NCBI GenBank assembly: GCA_948567375.1
Contig: OX419757.1
Coordinates: forward strand, 32,488,001 to 32,552,000
Direction: 5' to 3'
Source: Lunularia cruciata
Taxonomy: Eukaryota; Streptophyta; Marchantiopsida; Lunulariales; Lunulariaceae
Length of the DNA stretch: 64,000 nucleotides
The notes under the pieces: model-generated
Told to the model about the DNA's origin: nothing
The model's database searches: none
The model's input: only the letters and a program-made list of their open reading frames with translations
Made by a program: the position numbers and the translations under genes
Shown here: piece by piece, positions 23,730 to 35,289 of the stretch
Numbering within the stretch: position 1 is the first letter of the stretch
Layout of the letters: each line of letters begins with the position of its first letter

Positions 23730-25230
23730 TAGAAGTAGCTAAGTAATGATCTGATTCTATCCCAGTACGTCATGAGTCTGAGTATTAAACTAGATACATT
23801 TGGTAGCATCACTGGCAAGAAATCACCTTGACAAAGACAATTATTCAATATGGAAGTGAAGAATATTTGCATTTTTTTAAGGGCCAAGAATTATTTGATA
23901 TTGGAATAAGGGTTGAAGCTTGTCAGGCTGGTGTTCTATATATGCTAATATATAGAAGAAACATGCCTATCAAGCCATACAATACTTTTCTTGGTGCGTT
24001 TCACCATAATTTTTGGTTATATACAAGATGTTGATATTCCCAAGAGGTTTGTGATGCAAATATTTTTCAAATTTCACATAAGGCAAGAAAGATTTAATTG
24101 AAGCAACAATTGATGGAAGTTGAAAAAGACAATTTAAGGATCATTATTATACTTATCACATTTATGGTTTGTTTAAACAACTTAATAACATCGGAGTTTA
24201 AGGTTGAAGAAGATGATCTAATTCTAATATCATTCAAGGTCTATCAGAGGAATGTAAACCTTTTGAGACATCTATAGCTGATATCATTATATGGTTTGCC
24301 TAATGAGTAAAATTATATAGTAAATGTTTTATCTATGTGGTGTTATAATAGGCTATGCAAGGAATCCTCCAGGCTAATGATTACTATATGAATGATCTAT
24401 GTATATTGAAGTGATTTACAATATGAACTAAGGTCTTGTCTTCATCCAAAGCTTATATACATATATATGCGGGTGGAGACTCAATAAAGAGTGATGTATT
24501 TTACTTTTACAAGTCTTGAATGGTAGTAAAGTATGGAAGTTAGAGCATGAAAGTAATAATTTTGAGTGGAGAGATGTTTAGTGCTGTTGGTCTACTTCTC
24601 TCAAACCCTTTTCAAATCAAGTTTTAATTTAGATACCATGATCACTTTTGGGTCTGGATGGTAGCTCATTTTAGTCTTGAGTTCATGGTGTTGGTGATGA
24701 AGAATTTGCATCCTATCATTTCATTGTATTCACTTATGAACAAGCTTGAAATTTAGCCATTTGTATCCTCTTGTGAAATAGAAAAACCAAAAATTTCACT
24801 CATGGCTTTGGAGTTAGAATTTGGAAGGCCACATGGCAAAGGAGGATTTGCAAAGAGTCCAAGATGCAACAGTTTAGGTTCTACCAAGTTGAGTTGAGTG
24901 TTTTGGATGTTTAGGGAAGTTCAAGGAGTGCATTTGGGGAGAGGAGACCATCTACAGAGAGAGAGAGAGAAGAAGATAGTCTACAATGTGAAGATAAAAT
25001 AAATGCAAGATTTAAGCTACTAATAACTAATTGAATATTTGGATCCAAAATAGGAGGTATGTTTAAGTTATACATCAAGATCCTCAATGTTATAAATCAG
25101 AATGCTATGTTTATTCATAGCTTGACTGTACTTTGAGATGTTGAAATATGGCATAAAAGAGTATGCATCACTCTTTTAAAAATTTGAATTTTTGAATCTT
25201 TAAATATTGAAGATACTACCTACCTCACAT

Positions 25231-25741
25231 TATAGAGGTCTTCTAACATTTTTTGATCTTTTGGCTATAGGGGTTGGTGAGGCTTGTCAATTTGGTAATC
25301 AAGCTACACAACCTTATAAGCATCACACTACAAGGGACTCTTAAGTGTTAGAATTGATGCACACTAATGTATAGACTGCTTAAAAGATGAGTTTGATAGG
25401 TTTCAAGTATTTTATTTATTTATTGAAAAAGTTTCAAAATTTGTGTGGGTCTACTTTCTGAAAGAAAATCAGATGTAGTTAGAGGTCTCACATCTAGTAA
25501 GAGGTCTTCTAACATTTTCCGATGTTTTGAATATAGGGGTGCGTGAGGCTTGTCCATTTGGTAAACGAAGTACACAACCTTACAAGCATCACACTACAAG
25601 GGACTCCTGACTGTTAGAATTGATGCACATTAATGTATAGACTGTTTTAAAAATGAGTTTGATAGGTTTCAAGTATTTAGTTTCATTTGTTTATCAAGTT
25701 TCAAAATTTATGTGAGTCTACTTTCTGACAGAAAGTCAGAT
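25231..25741 (+). repeat. Tandemly duplicated copia integrase segment
   Basis: Units at 25231-25470 and 25496-25741 align along their whole length, with shared GAGGTCTTCTAACATTTT, GCATCACACTACAAGGGACT and TTTGATAGGTTTCAAGTATT. Both encode the same integrase N-terminal region. The second unit keeps more CpG. The duplication lies within the element body and truncates the domain order. Confidence 0.8.
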
Positions 25742-25808
25742 GTCTTTTTGGCCTTCCAAATATTCCCTTGCGGTTAGTGTGCACTCAACATTTAAAATTT
25801 ATGGTTAA

Positions 25809-25865
25809 GAGAGACTCAATACACTTGTATACTTTTCTCTTCCTAGATATATTGTAGCCTGTGGG
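25809..25865 (+). repeat. Right LTR fragment of the copia element
   Basis: Direct repeat of the left LTR fragment, lost abruptly after the ATATATTG.AG string, where unrelated GC-richer sequence begins. This suggests truncation by deletion. Confidence 0.55.
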
Positions 25866-26039
25866 CAGAAGCTGTCACATCGGTGATTACATTACACATT
25901 CATCTCTCATGAGAGGGAAAGAAATGCAGGTCTTAGTGCCTCGGAAGAATTGAGCTCTTTCTTTTCTCTTATCGAAATCTAAATGCCTCAAGGCAAGACA
26001 CCGGCACAATGATTCACAGCATACGAGGGGTTTTCAGAT

Positions 26040-26400
26040 TTCAGAATTGTAGGGGTAGTGAATTTAAATCCGTAAAATATTTCATGAATACCCATAGTCA
26101 AGATTTAGTTTAAAACCGAATGGTATCATAAAAAGTTAGAGTTAGAGAATTATATGATAAAACTAAAATCAATAATCTTTACTCTTAAGTCATTGGATTT
26201 GACTGGATTATCCATGGCTAGATAACCTATAAAGATATTTACGGTTAGGGAGTTTTCCTCGTAAAACCTCGTTGTACTCCCACACGCTGACCATACAAAA
26301 TTTACGGTCCACCGATAAAATGTTTTACGGATTCCTGCGGAGGCTGTGAAAGCCTAAATCTGAAATCCACTATTGTAAACTGCAAGTTTGCAAGGTACAT
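26040..26400. repeat. Dispersed repeat, CpG-retaining copy
   Basis: Collinear partner of 8050-8490. It keeps TTACGG, CCGTAAA, GCGGAGG and similar CpG-containing strings that are TG/CA in the other copy. This indicates a younger or less methylated insertion. No coding capacity; family unknown. Confidence 0.6.
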
Positions 26401-26769
26401 ATTACTTTTGTAGGCACACTTCACGTTCTACATGACGGCCATGTTTTAGCTTGCCCCTCACATATGTTTCCCTACTCCATATCGAGAATATACACTAGTG
26501 ACGACACAGTTCATCATGAAACATTCCCAGCCTCATATGATTTCGCGAAAGACTTAGGCACCTATACCTAGTATATGCTAACGTCTTCAAAGTCCCATTA
26601 CATAATTCATGACCTCCAATTTCGTATCCTCTCATATTCTCATAAAAGAAGTTCGTCACAATATTCGAAATTCTCTCTCCTTTCCTCCTGATCTTGCGTC
26701 AGAGAGCTTATTAAGACCAGTCTTTTAAGCGGTATCTAAATAAGGCCAAATGCCGATTTCATCCAACAA

Positions 26770-27007
26770 TGGTGCAAAATGGAAACCCCCTCCCATCCAT
26801 ACTTCATTCTACTTTCTAGTGGTGAAACTTTAATAAGATATTTCCTCGATTTGGTTCTCACTTTACTGGGTATGGGCTGACAGTGGACCCAGTATGGTGC
26901 AAAATGAGGAACCCCCTGCCACCCATACTTCATTCTCCTTTCGTAGTGGGTGGTATACTTGTAAGATATTTCACGAATTGAATTTCACTTTGCCCATCAT
27001 GGGCTCA
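26770..27007. repeat. 125-bp tandem duplication
   Basis: Units start with TGGTGCAAAATG at 26770 and 26895 and share CCATACTTCATTCT, AAGATATTTC and a final CATGGGCTC/GTATGGGCTG. Divergence is moderate. The duplication creates short open frames on both strands that are not genes. Confidence 0.7.
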
Positions 27008-28250
27008 GAGCGATTTCGGGACTGCATTGAAGAGATTCGAGATACTAGTGTCCAGGGGAAGACTGTTTTTAGTATCCCCACGTTTTCTCCTTAGAATACA
27101 TAGACTCTAAACCGTGATACTGTATCGACCATTCTTTGCGTTTATCAGCTTCTTCTCATTTATGCAAACACTCCTTGTCGTTTGGGAAACGTCCTGAAGG
27201 TGTCAAGCACCATAGCTATTTCACGTTTCTTCAGATATCACCATTGGGAGACGATTGAAATGCTCATGTTAGTTTACTTCCATATATTTTAAGTATTACG
27301 ATTTCCTCCATGATTACTTAGCTTAGCTGTTACTTTTCTTCGCCGATGATAACTTTGCAAATCTACATTCGATATCTTCTGATTCATTAGACGTTAAACG
27401 TCAACATTAAAATTCGTCGAACAAGCTGAATGCTGAACCTTCTCTTTGATTTGTATCTCGCTGTGGACTGAGAGGTACATACTCTTTGGTTACACAATAG
27501 CTCAGAGGAAGGATGAATATGAAGAGAGCAAATTACTGAACTATTCAGAACTATGTGTATATTTGCTATCAATAAACGACATCATGAATGAATCTGATTA
27601 TGCTCCTATGATGTAGAAACACTCCAGTAATTTACTTAATATGGGGAACTAGTTATGAAGTTCTGTTGTGAACTAGTTCGTTCCATACAGCTACATAAAA
27701 ACCGTTAGAGTTATCATGCACGAATTTCTATCTGGTAAATCCGTAACGGAATTTCCCGTGGCTATCTTGTTGCACAGTTCAGTGTGATTTAATGGTCAGA
27801 GTGAGCTTCAATTAGAGTCTCAAGTGGAACTTTTCACATTCCTAAGTTCGATCCCTTCGAAATGATTAGACAAGAATTTATGCACTCTTGTTTCCATGAT
27901 GATAGCTGAATAAGACTAATACGAACAACATGATCTATCGTTCTATCGTCTTTAACTTCAAAACTCTATTCTTTGTTTGTTGAGCGTTTTCCAATAAACA
28001 TGTTTACAAGAATTATGTGCATCCCAAATTGAACCTTTGCCTCTTGACAAGTTCCAAAGCAAAATATCTATAAGAGAATATGCTAAACAGCCTAAACAAA
28101 TCTCCACCCCTCTTAGTCTCACACTACTTTAGAAGGAAAAGGTCTCCTACTGTATCCTCTATATTCTCTGCCAAGCTTCAGATCTAAACTTTCTCCGTCC
28201 ATCTGTCGACCATATCCAACTCGAAGAACGACAAAGCAAAGCCGACAAAA
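27008..28250. other. Intergenic stretch
   Basis: No gene, transposon domain or RNA recognised. Open frames are short and unassignable. Confidence 0.5.
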
Positions 28251-28975
28251 TAGCGAAACAGGACGATTATAGATAGGACGGCATTCATTGGTTCAGGAAA
28301 CAGGTGTCACGAAACCCCTAAGCATCCATAGGTATCTGCTATGTAGAGGGCTGGTTCTCCGTTTCGCGACACATACGGTCAACCCACCGCCTGTGCCTAG
28401 CTTCCCCTCCTCTAGAAGAGGTGCGTACCGTGTTGCATGCGAATATATTTCGAATATTATCTTCAAATTCAGAATTTGGAAAATTTTCACCGTCCGATTT
28501 GTGGGATATTCGCAGATCGCATGCACCTACCGTATACTGGCTACAAACCATGCAGACCAGGACCGCATGGTAGAGTAGATGGCTGGCTGTCTACTCTTTC
28601 CGCGCGGTAAACCCGTCGACTCCCGGAAGCCGTAAATAACGCAGAAAGCTCCACGTCAACTTCGTAGAATCACAGAGCATAAAAGAGAGCTCCACGCCTA
28701 CGTGTAAAGGTCCAACTGAAATTTGTACCTTACCAAAAGTTCCCATATCTCCACCAGCTCTCCGAAATGGTCCGTGAAGTTTTGCTCGAGGGACCAGGTC
28801 AATCAACGGCCCGGGTACGGCGTGGTCGTTGACTGTAACGCAGTAGCACACAACCACGCGTCCATGCGCATGACTGCAGGCAATACACAGAAGGCACGTC
28901 ACTTGGTAGCCGCCGGACTCGATGACCTACGTTCCCGGTCCTACCTCACGGTGCTGCGTACTTGATTTGTGGATA
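28250..28975. other. GC- and CpG-rich island without an assigned gene
   Basis: This segment is clearly GC-richer than its flanks and keeps many CpG sites. Open frames of 70-103 codons occur on both strands (28288-28578 +, 28591-28902 -, 28723-28965 +), which is expected from high GC and mutual shadowing. CACGTC/CGTGG boxes occur (for example near 28650 and 28890). It could be an unmethylated promoter, a decayed gene or a recent insertion; I cannot assign it. Confidence 0.35.
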
Positions 28976-29189
28976 CGAGCGGCATTTCTGAGACATGCAT
29001 TATGGTATCTTGATTTTGCTGAATTATCCTGTATTCATTACAACGAGTACCCGGATTAAGCGAAAACCGGAAGTTTATGGATGTTAATTCTTTCGAAGTA
29101 GATGCGGTTTGGTAGCAGATTCATGTTTCTGAAAAATCCTTGTAGAAAACCGGCCCAGAATTTATTTACAGTGTGTCCCTTTTTATTCA

Positions 29190-29258
29190 TTGTCCCTTGT
29201 ACGGCTTGATGAGGTCTTCTCATCCTTCGTGTTTTCTACGCGGTCGCCCTTTTCTCTC
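29190..29258 (+). repeat. Palindrome-headed repeat family, copy B (headless)
   Basis: Shows CTTGTACGGCTTGATGAGGT, CTTCTCATCCTTCGTG, TTTTCTACGCGGTCGCCCTT in order, almost matching the family core. The GGGGCTTAGCCCC head is absent upstream. Sequence after the TTTTCTCTC end is unique. Confidence 0.75.
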
Positions 29259-31680
29259 TTTTTATTCATTTGCGCAGCTGAGGAGCTGCTATGCGAGGTG
29301 TCTAGAAGGTTGGAGTTCTTCGGGGTTCGGAAGTGAGGTGACTAAAGAACCTTAATTATGTCTGTGGTGGACCAACAATGTATGAGCTTGATGAGAACCA
29401 AAGGCTGCTTAGCAACTGCGGTGTGGCATTTGGGACAAGATCATTAGCGAGCAAAGCATCCTGCAAACGATACGTAGAGCAAATCATAGGACTCGAGGTA
29501 CAACTTGATTGCTACCATGCAGGGAGAATTATTGCACTGGGAAAAATAAAATACTCGTAGTTCGGATGAAATTGGATAGCATAAACACTTACGAGATTAC
29601 ACGAGGCGCAATATCCTGAAATTGCAGCTCTATACAAATCGAAGGGCAGAAAGGATTAGGAAAGTGCACTGTCCTTGAGCTTGGGAGCGTGAGGGATTGG
29701 TCTCGAAGTGCTTGAAAATATGACACGTTCCAGGACCTTGTTAGTCACTTCGTTGCAGAGAAAAGTCGAAATGGAGCAACTTTCGTCTGACTTTAAAGAA
29801 TGTTCCAGTTCATATCCGTTGTGGAGAACGTTAGCCGCCTTGGACTTTAGATTAGTGAGCTGTGTGCTCGGTCTTGGACGAATTTGGATAGAGAAGTACA
29901 ATGGCGTGTGGTTATGAAACTTTACGGCTTTTTGAGAAGAAGAGTTTATTTTGGCAACTTTGGATGAGCAAAATACCCAATCCGGCATGATACATGTTCT
30001 GTTTGTAGTCGTAATGGTTGGGAGTCCGAAACGGTTCCTTAAGTTGCGAACAGTTTTTTTTTAACATCATCATTTCGGGTTAGTGAGGCGGGGCGGGAGC
30101 AACTTTGTTGCCAACCTCTCACAAGTGCAGCCTTTCGGCCATCCAATAAACTGTTGCGAGTCGCGCTGTATGGCCAAGAAGTAAAAACTTGGTCATGAAA
30201 AGTGCCGGCCCACTTATTGCCGGGTAGTTCAATTTATCTTACAACAGCAATCTTCTAAAAGGTGTCAAAATTTTACCGGCTGCAGAGGAGACCTGTAATT
30301 TCCCGTGATGAAAACTCGCTTTCAGGACCCTCTAGACCTGCAGACCTGCAGCAACAAAGACATTCAATTATTGAAGATTCTTGTCTGGATATTAGTCTCC
30401 GGGGAGAGGTTCTTGTATTGGAGAGTGCAGTCTAGGCGATGGCAATCAGATGCCACGCTGCTAACCACAGAAGAGCTACCGTTTTAGAGGTCACATGGCC
30501 TCACAAAAGCATCTGTTGCAGCAACCTTAACAGAAACGTTCAAGCCATGAAGCCTGCGAACCCAACACTTGTTCTTCCGTTCTGAAGGAAAGAAGTCATG
30601 CAAAGTCTTCTCTTCTAGAAGTATTTTCGCCTTGTAAGTTTCATCGGAACTAAAGGATAGACCTAAAGGTAAACTGTACACTTCCTCTTGAAGCAAGAAA
30701 TAGATCAAAAGCTGTCAATATGGGGGTGACACAAGAGCGCCCATGGACGGATCACAGCCAACATTGCATTTCATAACCGTGTAAGATGTGGCAGGAGGCC
30801 AGGGAGCAACGATTTTGAAAAAGCACCATGTTCAAGGTTTTCAAAAGGTGAACCGCTTTCCGTCAATGGAACTTCGTGATATATACTATTTTCTGTAATT
30901 ATATGGCCCTCTAATAGTGTGTATACCAAACTAGTGTGGTCAACACGGTAATAGGGGACGCGGCAGGAATTTTATGTGTCAGTATCTTTTAAGGCGAATT
31001 AAAGTCTCACCTTTCAGAGTATACTAATAATTCATGCAAAAAACATGGAATATTCCTAAATGATACTAAGAAATATGCGAGATGTTTCGAATGTTCTGTT
31101 AGTGGTGTGGATCAAACTAATAAAAATGATTGAATTTTTTTATTATAAGTAGCCGGTGGTAGTCACATTGATACACATAATTAGAAATCCACACTAATAA
31201 AGATTTGAAATGATTACTGTAAATCTAGTGTTATAAGGCAAGGTTTATCTATGTGTTATTATTAAAATACAAATTTTTTGATGGTAATATAGCCCATGGG
31301 AGGAATGAAGTTGTGAATTTAGTAGTTAGAATCTATTCAACCTGAATTTGAACATAAACTTGTAGGCTATAGGTCAAGGTGATTAACATCCTCTAGATTG
31401 AAAGTAACTATTTGACACGAGTTAATATATCGCATCAGATTCAAAGATTTTTCATATTTTGGGTATCATTTTGGGAATAATTTTTTTTTTTGAAGGGGAG
31501 TATTTTCTACACTTTTAGTTCATCCCTTGTTTAAAAATACAATTATCTTCGATGCCGCCATTTATCTGGACCACATAAATAAAATATACACACTAATTAG
31601 AGTTCCACACTAACTGCGGAAAAGAGTGTAGTTGGAGAATTTAGAAACTCGATTTTAGGGTGTTATTTCTTATGTTTTAT
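29259..31680. other. Intergenic stretch
   Basis: No gene recognised. Open frames at 29378-29560 and 29708-29917 (+) and 29656-29988 (-) carry no known domain. A PstI-like CCTGCAG doublet is at 30337-30352. AT content rises from 30.9 kb. A 25-bp string containing CCACACTAA recurs at about 31178 and 31592. Confidence 0.45.
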
Positions 31681-31745
31681 TCTTGTACGGCTTGATGGGT
31701 CTTCCTATCCTTCCTTGGTGTTACCCTGCGCGGTCGCCTTTCTGC
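31681..31745 (+). repeat. Palindrome-headed repeat family, copy C (headless)
   Basis: TCTTGTACGGCTTGATGGGT, CTTCCTATCCTTC and GCGCGGTCGCCTTTCT match the core in order. No palindromic head upstream. Confidence 0.75.
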
Positions 31746-32061
31746 GCGTTTGAGGATGTTAGAGTCGTATGTGGCCAGTGGTGGACGTTTCCAGCAAAAC
31801 ATCTGATTAGTTATTGACGAGAACGAGGTCACATCGGGATGGGGAGTGCGTCTGTATGAGAAAGCTAACGTGGGCAGACGATACCTTCTGTTAGGCTACA
31901 TGCTGACCAGCAGCAGGAGATCGATATTGTGCTGTCGCCGTTGGTGGTGGGATCCCGTATCGAGAAGTGTTATGACTTCCGTCTCAACAGATTTAAATTT
32001 AGTATCTTTCACAAACCTTTCTCCAGATTTGACACTTGATTTCTCACACCAATAGTCGATA

Positions 32062-32162
32062 CTATTGGGGCTTAGCCCCATTTTACCTCGTAGGTCTCAT
32101 CCTTAGTACGATTTAATGGGGTCGTCCATCCTTCTTGTTATTCTACGCGGTCCCCTGTTTCT
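32062..32162 (+). repeat. Palindrome-headed repeat family, copy D (full length)
   Basis: Starts CTATTGGGGCTTAGCCCC and ATTTTACCTC, then a degenerate TTAGTACGATTTAATGGGGT, and ends TTCTACGCGGTCCCCTGTTT. About 100 bp, same orientation as copies A-C and G. Confidence 0.75.
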
Positions 32163-33710
32163 TCCATTAACACTTAGCTTTAACAGATAACTATTAACCG
32201 ATATTACTGTAAGACTTAACGAACTATGAAGCAGGTATAACAAAGGTGAATCATGCGAGTTCGACCATTCTCCAAGTTTTGCATTCCAAATGGATAGTAG
32301 GAAAGCAAAGAGTTGACCTATTTGAAACTAGATAAAACTTTCATGCGTGATGACTGGGATTCAGCGCTTCATAGGCTGTTCATGGCGGGTAATCTTTTTT
32401 GACAATGTACGGTTTCTTATATATGTTTATATTGCAGAAATTCCTTGAATTGTATTTCTGCTTTCTTCTATTGGGTTCAGTTCTAACTTCAAATATGTAG
32501 AAATTGATTTCAAATTCAATACATGGAAGTTTTGAGTGTTTTGGCTGTATTATAGGGCTAATTCCCATTTCATTCAAAATCAAGTGTCATGCGGCGTCCA
32601 CGATGCGTACACTGAAAAGCTTTACATCGACCAACTCTTTTCATTTGGCGGAAACATGCAGATAAATATTCTTCGATTTTTATCTGCATCCAGGGCAGTA
32701 AATGATGTCGTCCCTGCAACGTGCTTTAAGGATTGTGCGCAATGAACTCTTTGAGATACCGTATGACGACAAGCACATCGAAGTTGCTGAAATGATAAAG
32801 CTGGACATCTCTGTATTACGAACAACTACAAACGGAAAATAAATATATGGTCAAGGTTTATGAATTATGGTGTAGATCTGGCTGAATACACCAGTCAAGT
32901 TTGCACGTTTTTGATAGTGTTTGAATCGGTGAGAAAATTAATAAGAGTGTCATCAATTTGGGGTTCTCCAAACTAGAACATAAATGATCTGCGAGGTAAC
33001 TTTATTTTTCGAAATCTTTTCATAACTCTTGTTTATATCATTATATTACTAATGAGCTAAAACTTTAGGGTTGGCACTAGAAACTCATAAAATATACCTC
33101 CAGTACTTTTACGAACATCCGGACATTTTTTTCACGATTATATTTTTCATCAGAACTCTCCACTCAATTAAGACTTCTCCGACACATTTATAAAGAAGAT
33201 CCGGGTGTGGACTTTCATGCAAAATTCTTTTGAGACGGAACATGAACTTAAAGACGGAAGGAGTCGATGTGGCAACATACATAAGTTTGATCAATCTTTT
33301 GATTCAGGTGACTCGTGCCAATAATCTTGCTAGCTATCTAGAATGAATAAACTTAATTATCGAAGCGGATCAAGGCAGACGAGCGCGGTGGACCATGAGG
33401 ATTGTATACCTTAGGTATATTGACTTCAAATTCTGGTCACTGTAGCCGTCGAATACGAGACAGAAATTACACAGTTGGAAACCACAATGTCTCAACTCGC
33501 TACCCTCCGACATGCGGAACAACAACATTCACGTTCCAATCTAGAGAAACTCGGCAATTGATTCGTGGATGGTCGCTGTTTCCAGCTGATGGAATAGCCT
33601 TCCATGAAACTCTTGTTAGCTGTTTCTGAGGATTAAGCCACACAGTACCCCGTGATTGAAATACTTTTTATATAAGAGTATCAATAGTATAAATAGGTTA
33701 TTCCTTAAAC
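32163..33710. other. Intergenic stretch between repeat copies D and E
   Basis: Copies D (+) and E (-) face each other with palindromes outward, so this 1.5-kb segment is bounded by inverted repeats of about 100 bp. No transposase or other gene is recognised inside; open frames of 61-75 codons are unassignable. Confidence 0.4.
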
Positions 33711-33811
33711 GAGAGAAAGGCGACCACGTAAAACACATGAAGGATAGGAAGACCCCGTCAAGCAGTACAAGGGAGAGACAAAGGAGGTAAAATGGGGCTA
33801 GGCCCCAATAG
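33711..33811 (-). repeat. Palindrome-headed repeat family, copy E (full length)
   Basis: On the minus strand it starts CTATTGGGGCCTAGCCCC and continues ATTTTACCTCC, TTTGTCTCTCCCTTGTACTG, TTGACGGGGTCTTCCTATCC, ACGTGGTCGCCTTTCTCTC. The palindrome is kept as GGGGCCTAGCCCC, with the central bases changed and both arms preserved. Confidence 0.8.
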
Positions 33812-34756
33812 AACCAGGAGAAACTTTTTTAGAATAGAGTACCTACGTTTTTCCTCTTCAACTTTTCACAACCCAATTAAGTTGAAGGTGGGATTGTAAG
33901 GTGTCGCTCCCTCTTTGTGCATGTACATATTCGCAACATGGCCTGCCATGTCAATGGAAGAGTGTGCAAGTAGTATACCCCGACAGAAAAAGGAATACAA
34001 AGCACCAGGAAGTGCCAAGGTGGACAACGAGCACGAGGCCCAAAGAAAATGAAAACCAAGGGAGAAACACTTCTTCTGGACCAACAGCTCCATGATATTC
34101 CCGGGAACCTTGAAGCAGGATTTGAATGTCGACTCCAGATCAATGAGTTATTATTCTCTTCTTATTCTCTTTGAAGCGAAACATGTCAGCGAATCCTTGG
34201 TCTCCTGTTTAAAGTTGCTTCGCTTGCGTCACATATAACCTGAAATTGTAGAGTTAATCTTCAAAGCTGACTTCAGTGCTTGATTCGTTTCTATATCATA
34301 AAGATCTCGTCCAGTGCGTAATTTTCTTCCAGTGCCTAAATAAAGATCTGGCTGGATCTTTATTTAGGTGTTCTGAAGTACATCTTCCAGAACCTCGAGT
34401 ATGTTCATGGAACAACTTTTATAATTTGGAATCTTAAGGAGATATCATTTGTGCTGGGCTTCAAATGTCGTGGAGGTGTTATAAGTTGCTCTGTTCGGTT
34501 AATTTGTTTATTTTAATCGCAAGAGTGTCTCACCATCACACTAAGTATTCATAACTTATGCCCCCGCGAACTATTTGCGCACCAAAAAGAGTCAACCCAA
34601 GGGATCCTTTGTTGGGGAACTCATTCTCCAATGGGTTCGTATTGGCCCGGGGAGTCTCCTACGCTTGGATGAAATTCCATCTCTCGTACATATTTAGTCT
34701 TCTTCGGAATCATCGTTCACGTCTCAAATCGTCAAACTTTCAACCTTCATTCAGGC
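33812..34756. other. Intergenic stretch between repeat copies E and F
   Basis: Apart from a perfect hairpin at 34335-34368, no feature was recognised. Open frames on both strands at 33866-34143 shadow one another and match no family. Confidence 0.45.
34335..34368. repeat. Perfect hairpin, 14-bp arms
   Basis: CCTAAATAAAGATC at 34335-34348 pairs exactly with 34355-34368 around a 6-nt loop. Same geometry as the two hairpins in the MutS2 intron, unrelated sequence. No U-tract follows, and a bacterial-type terminator makes no sense here. Confidence 0.85.
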
Positions 34757-34880
34757 AGAGAAAAGGCGACCGCGTAAGATAACGAGAAAGCGACCACAAA
34801 GAACACAAGAAGGATGGGAAGACCCCATAAAGCCGTACAAGGATAATACATAAGAGGTAAAATGGGGCTAAGCCCCAATG
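34757..34880 (-). repeat. Palindrome-headed repeat family, copy F (with internal duplication)
   Basis: Minus-strand copy with head ATTGGGGCTTAGCCCC and core CCTTGTACGGCTTTATGGGG. The terminal block (GCGGTCGCCTTTTCTC) appears twice, at 34757-34774 and, diverged, at 34783-34797, so the copy is about 20 bp longer. Confidence 0.8.
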
Positions 34881-35289
34881 GTTCAATCAAAGCTGAAACG
34901 ACTTCCAGCATGCAGATGGAGGACAGAACAAATCTTCCAAGGAGCAGATATGTCAAATGGCTGAAAAGTCACTTCTTCCAGTTGCAACTACGAGCTGCCA
35001 GAAGTCTCATATGAATCACCTCATGATTAACCTTCTCATTATGGTACAGAACAATTCTTCGATTAAGGAGATTAAGGTGAACTTGCAAGGAGCTTTGTTT
35101 TCAATAACCGGACGTTTTAAAATTAATGTCCACGACATGCAGTCCAATTCTTTAGTAGCAGCATGTCCGCATCAATATGTTAATGTGCATGGTAAGAATC
35201 CAGAAACTTCTGTACTCAGATTTCTGTTTTCTCATAATTGTGTGCATTAACTTCTTGAGCTTATCAAGCCCATATGTGAACTGTGTGCA

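Larger units (their letters stand above)
23598..25865 (+). mobile_element. Decayed Ty1/copia retrotransposon
   Basis: Two related flanks share AGAGACTCAATACACTTGTA at 23602 and 25812 plus about 30 further bases, consistent with LTR remnants. A primer-binding site for initiator-Met tRNA follows the left one. Gag-like sequence spans about 23.75-24.3 kb in broken frames. Near the right end two tandem segments encode a GAG-pre-integrase/integrase boundary (GEACQFGNQATQPYKHHTTR, then ELMHTN and a SL.GFKYF-like string). Reverse transcriptase and RNase H are not visible, so about 2.3 kb remains of what should be 4-5 kb. The element is dead. Confidence 0.7.

Noticed and set aside
32062-32080. GGGGCTTAGCCCC palindrome as part of a self-cleaving ribozyme or transcription terminator
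   Set aside because: I could not find hammerhead or twister core motifs around it, and a bacterial-type terminator is not meaningful in a plant nuclear context.
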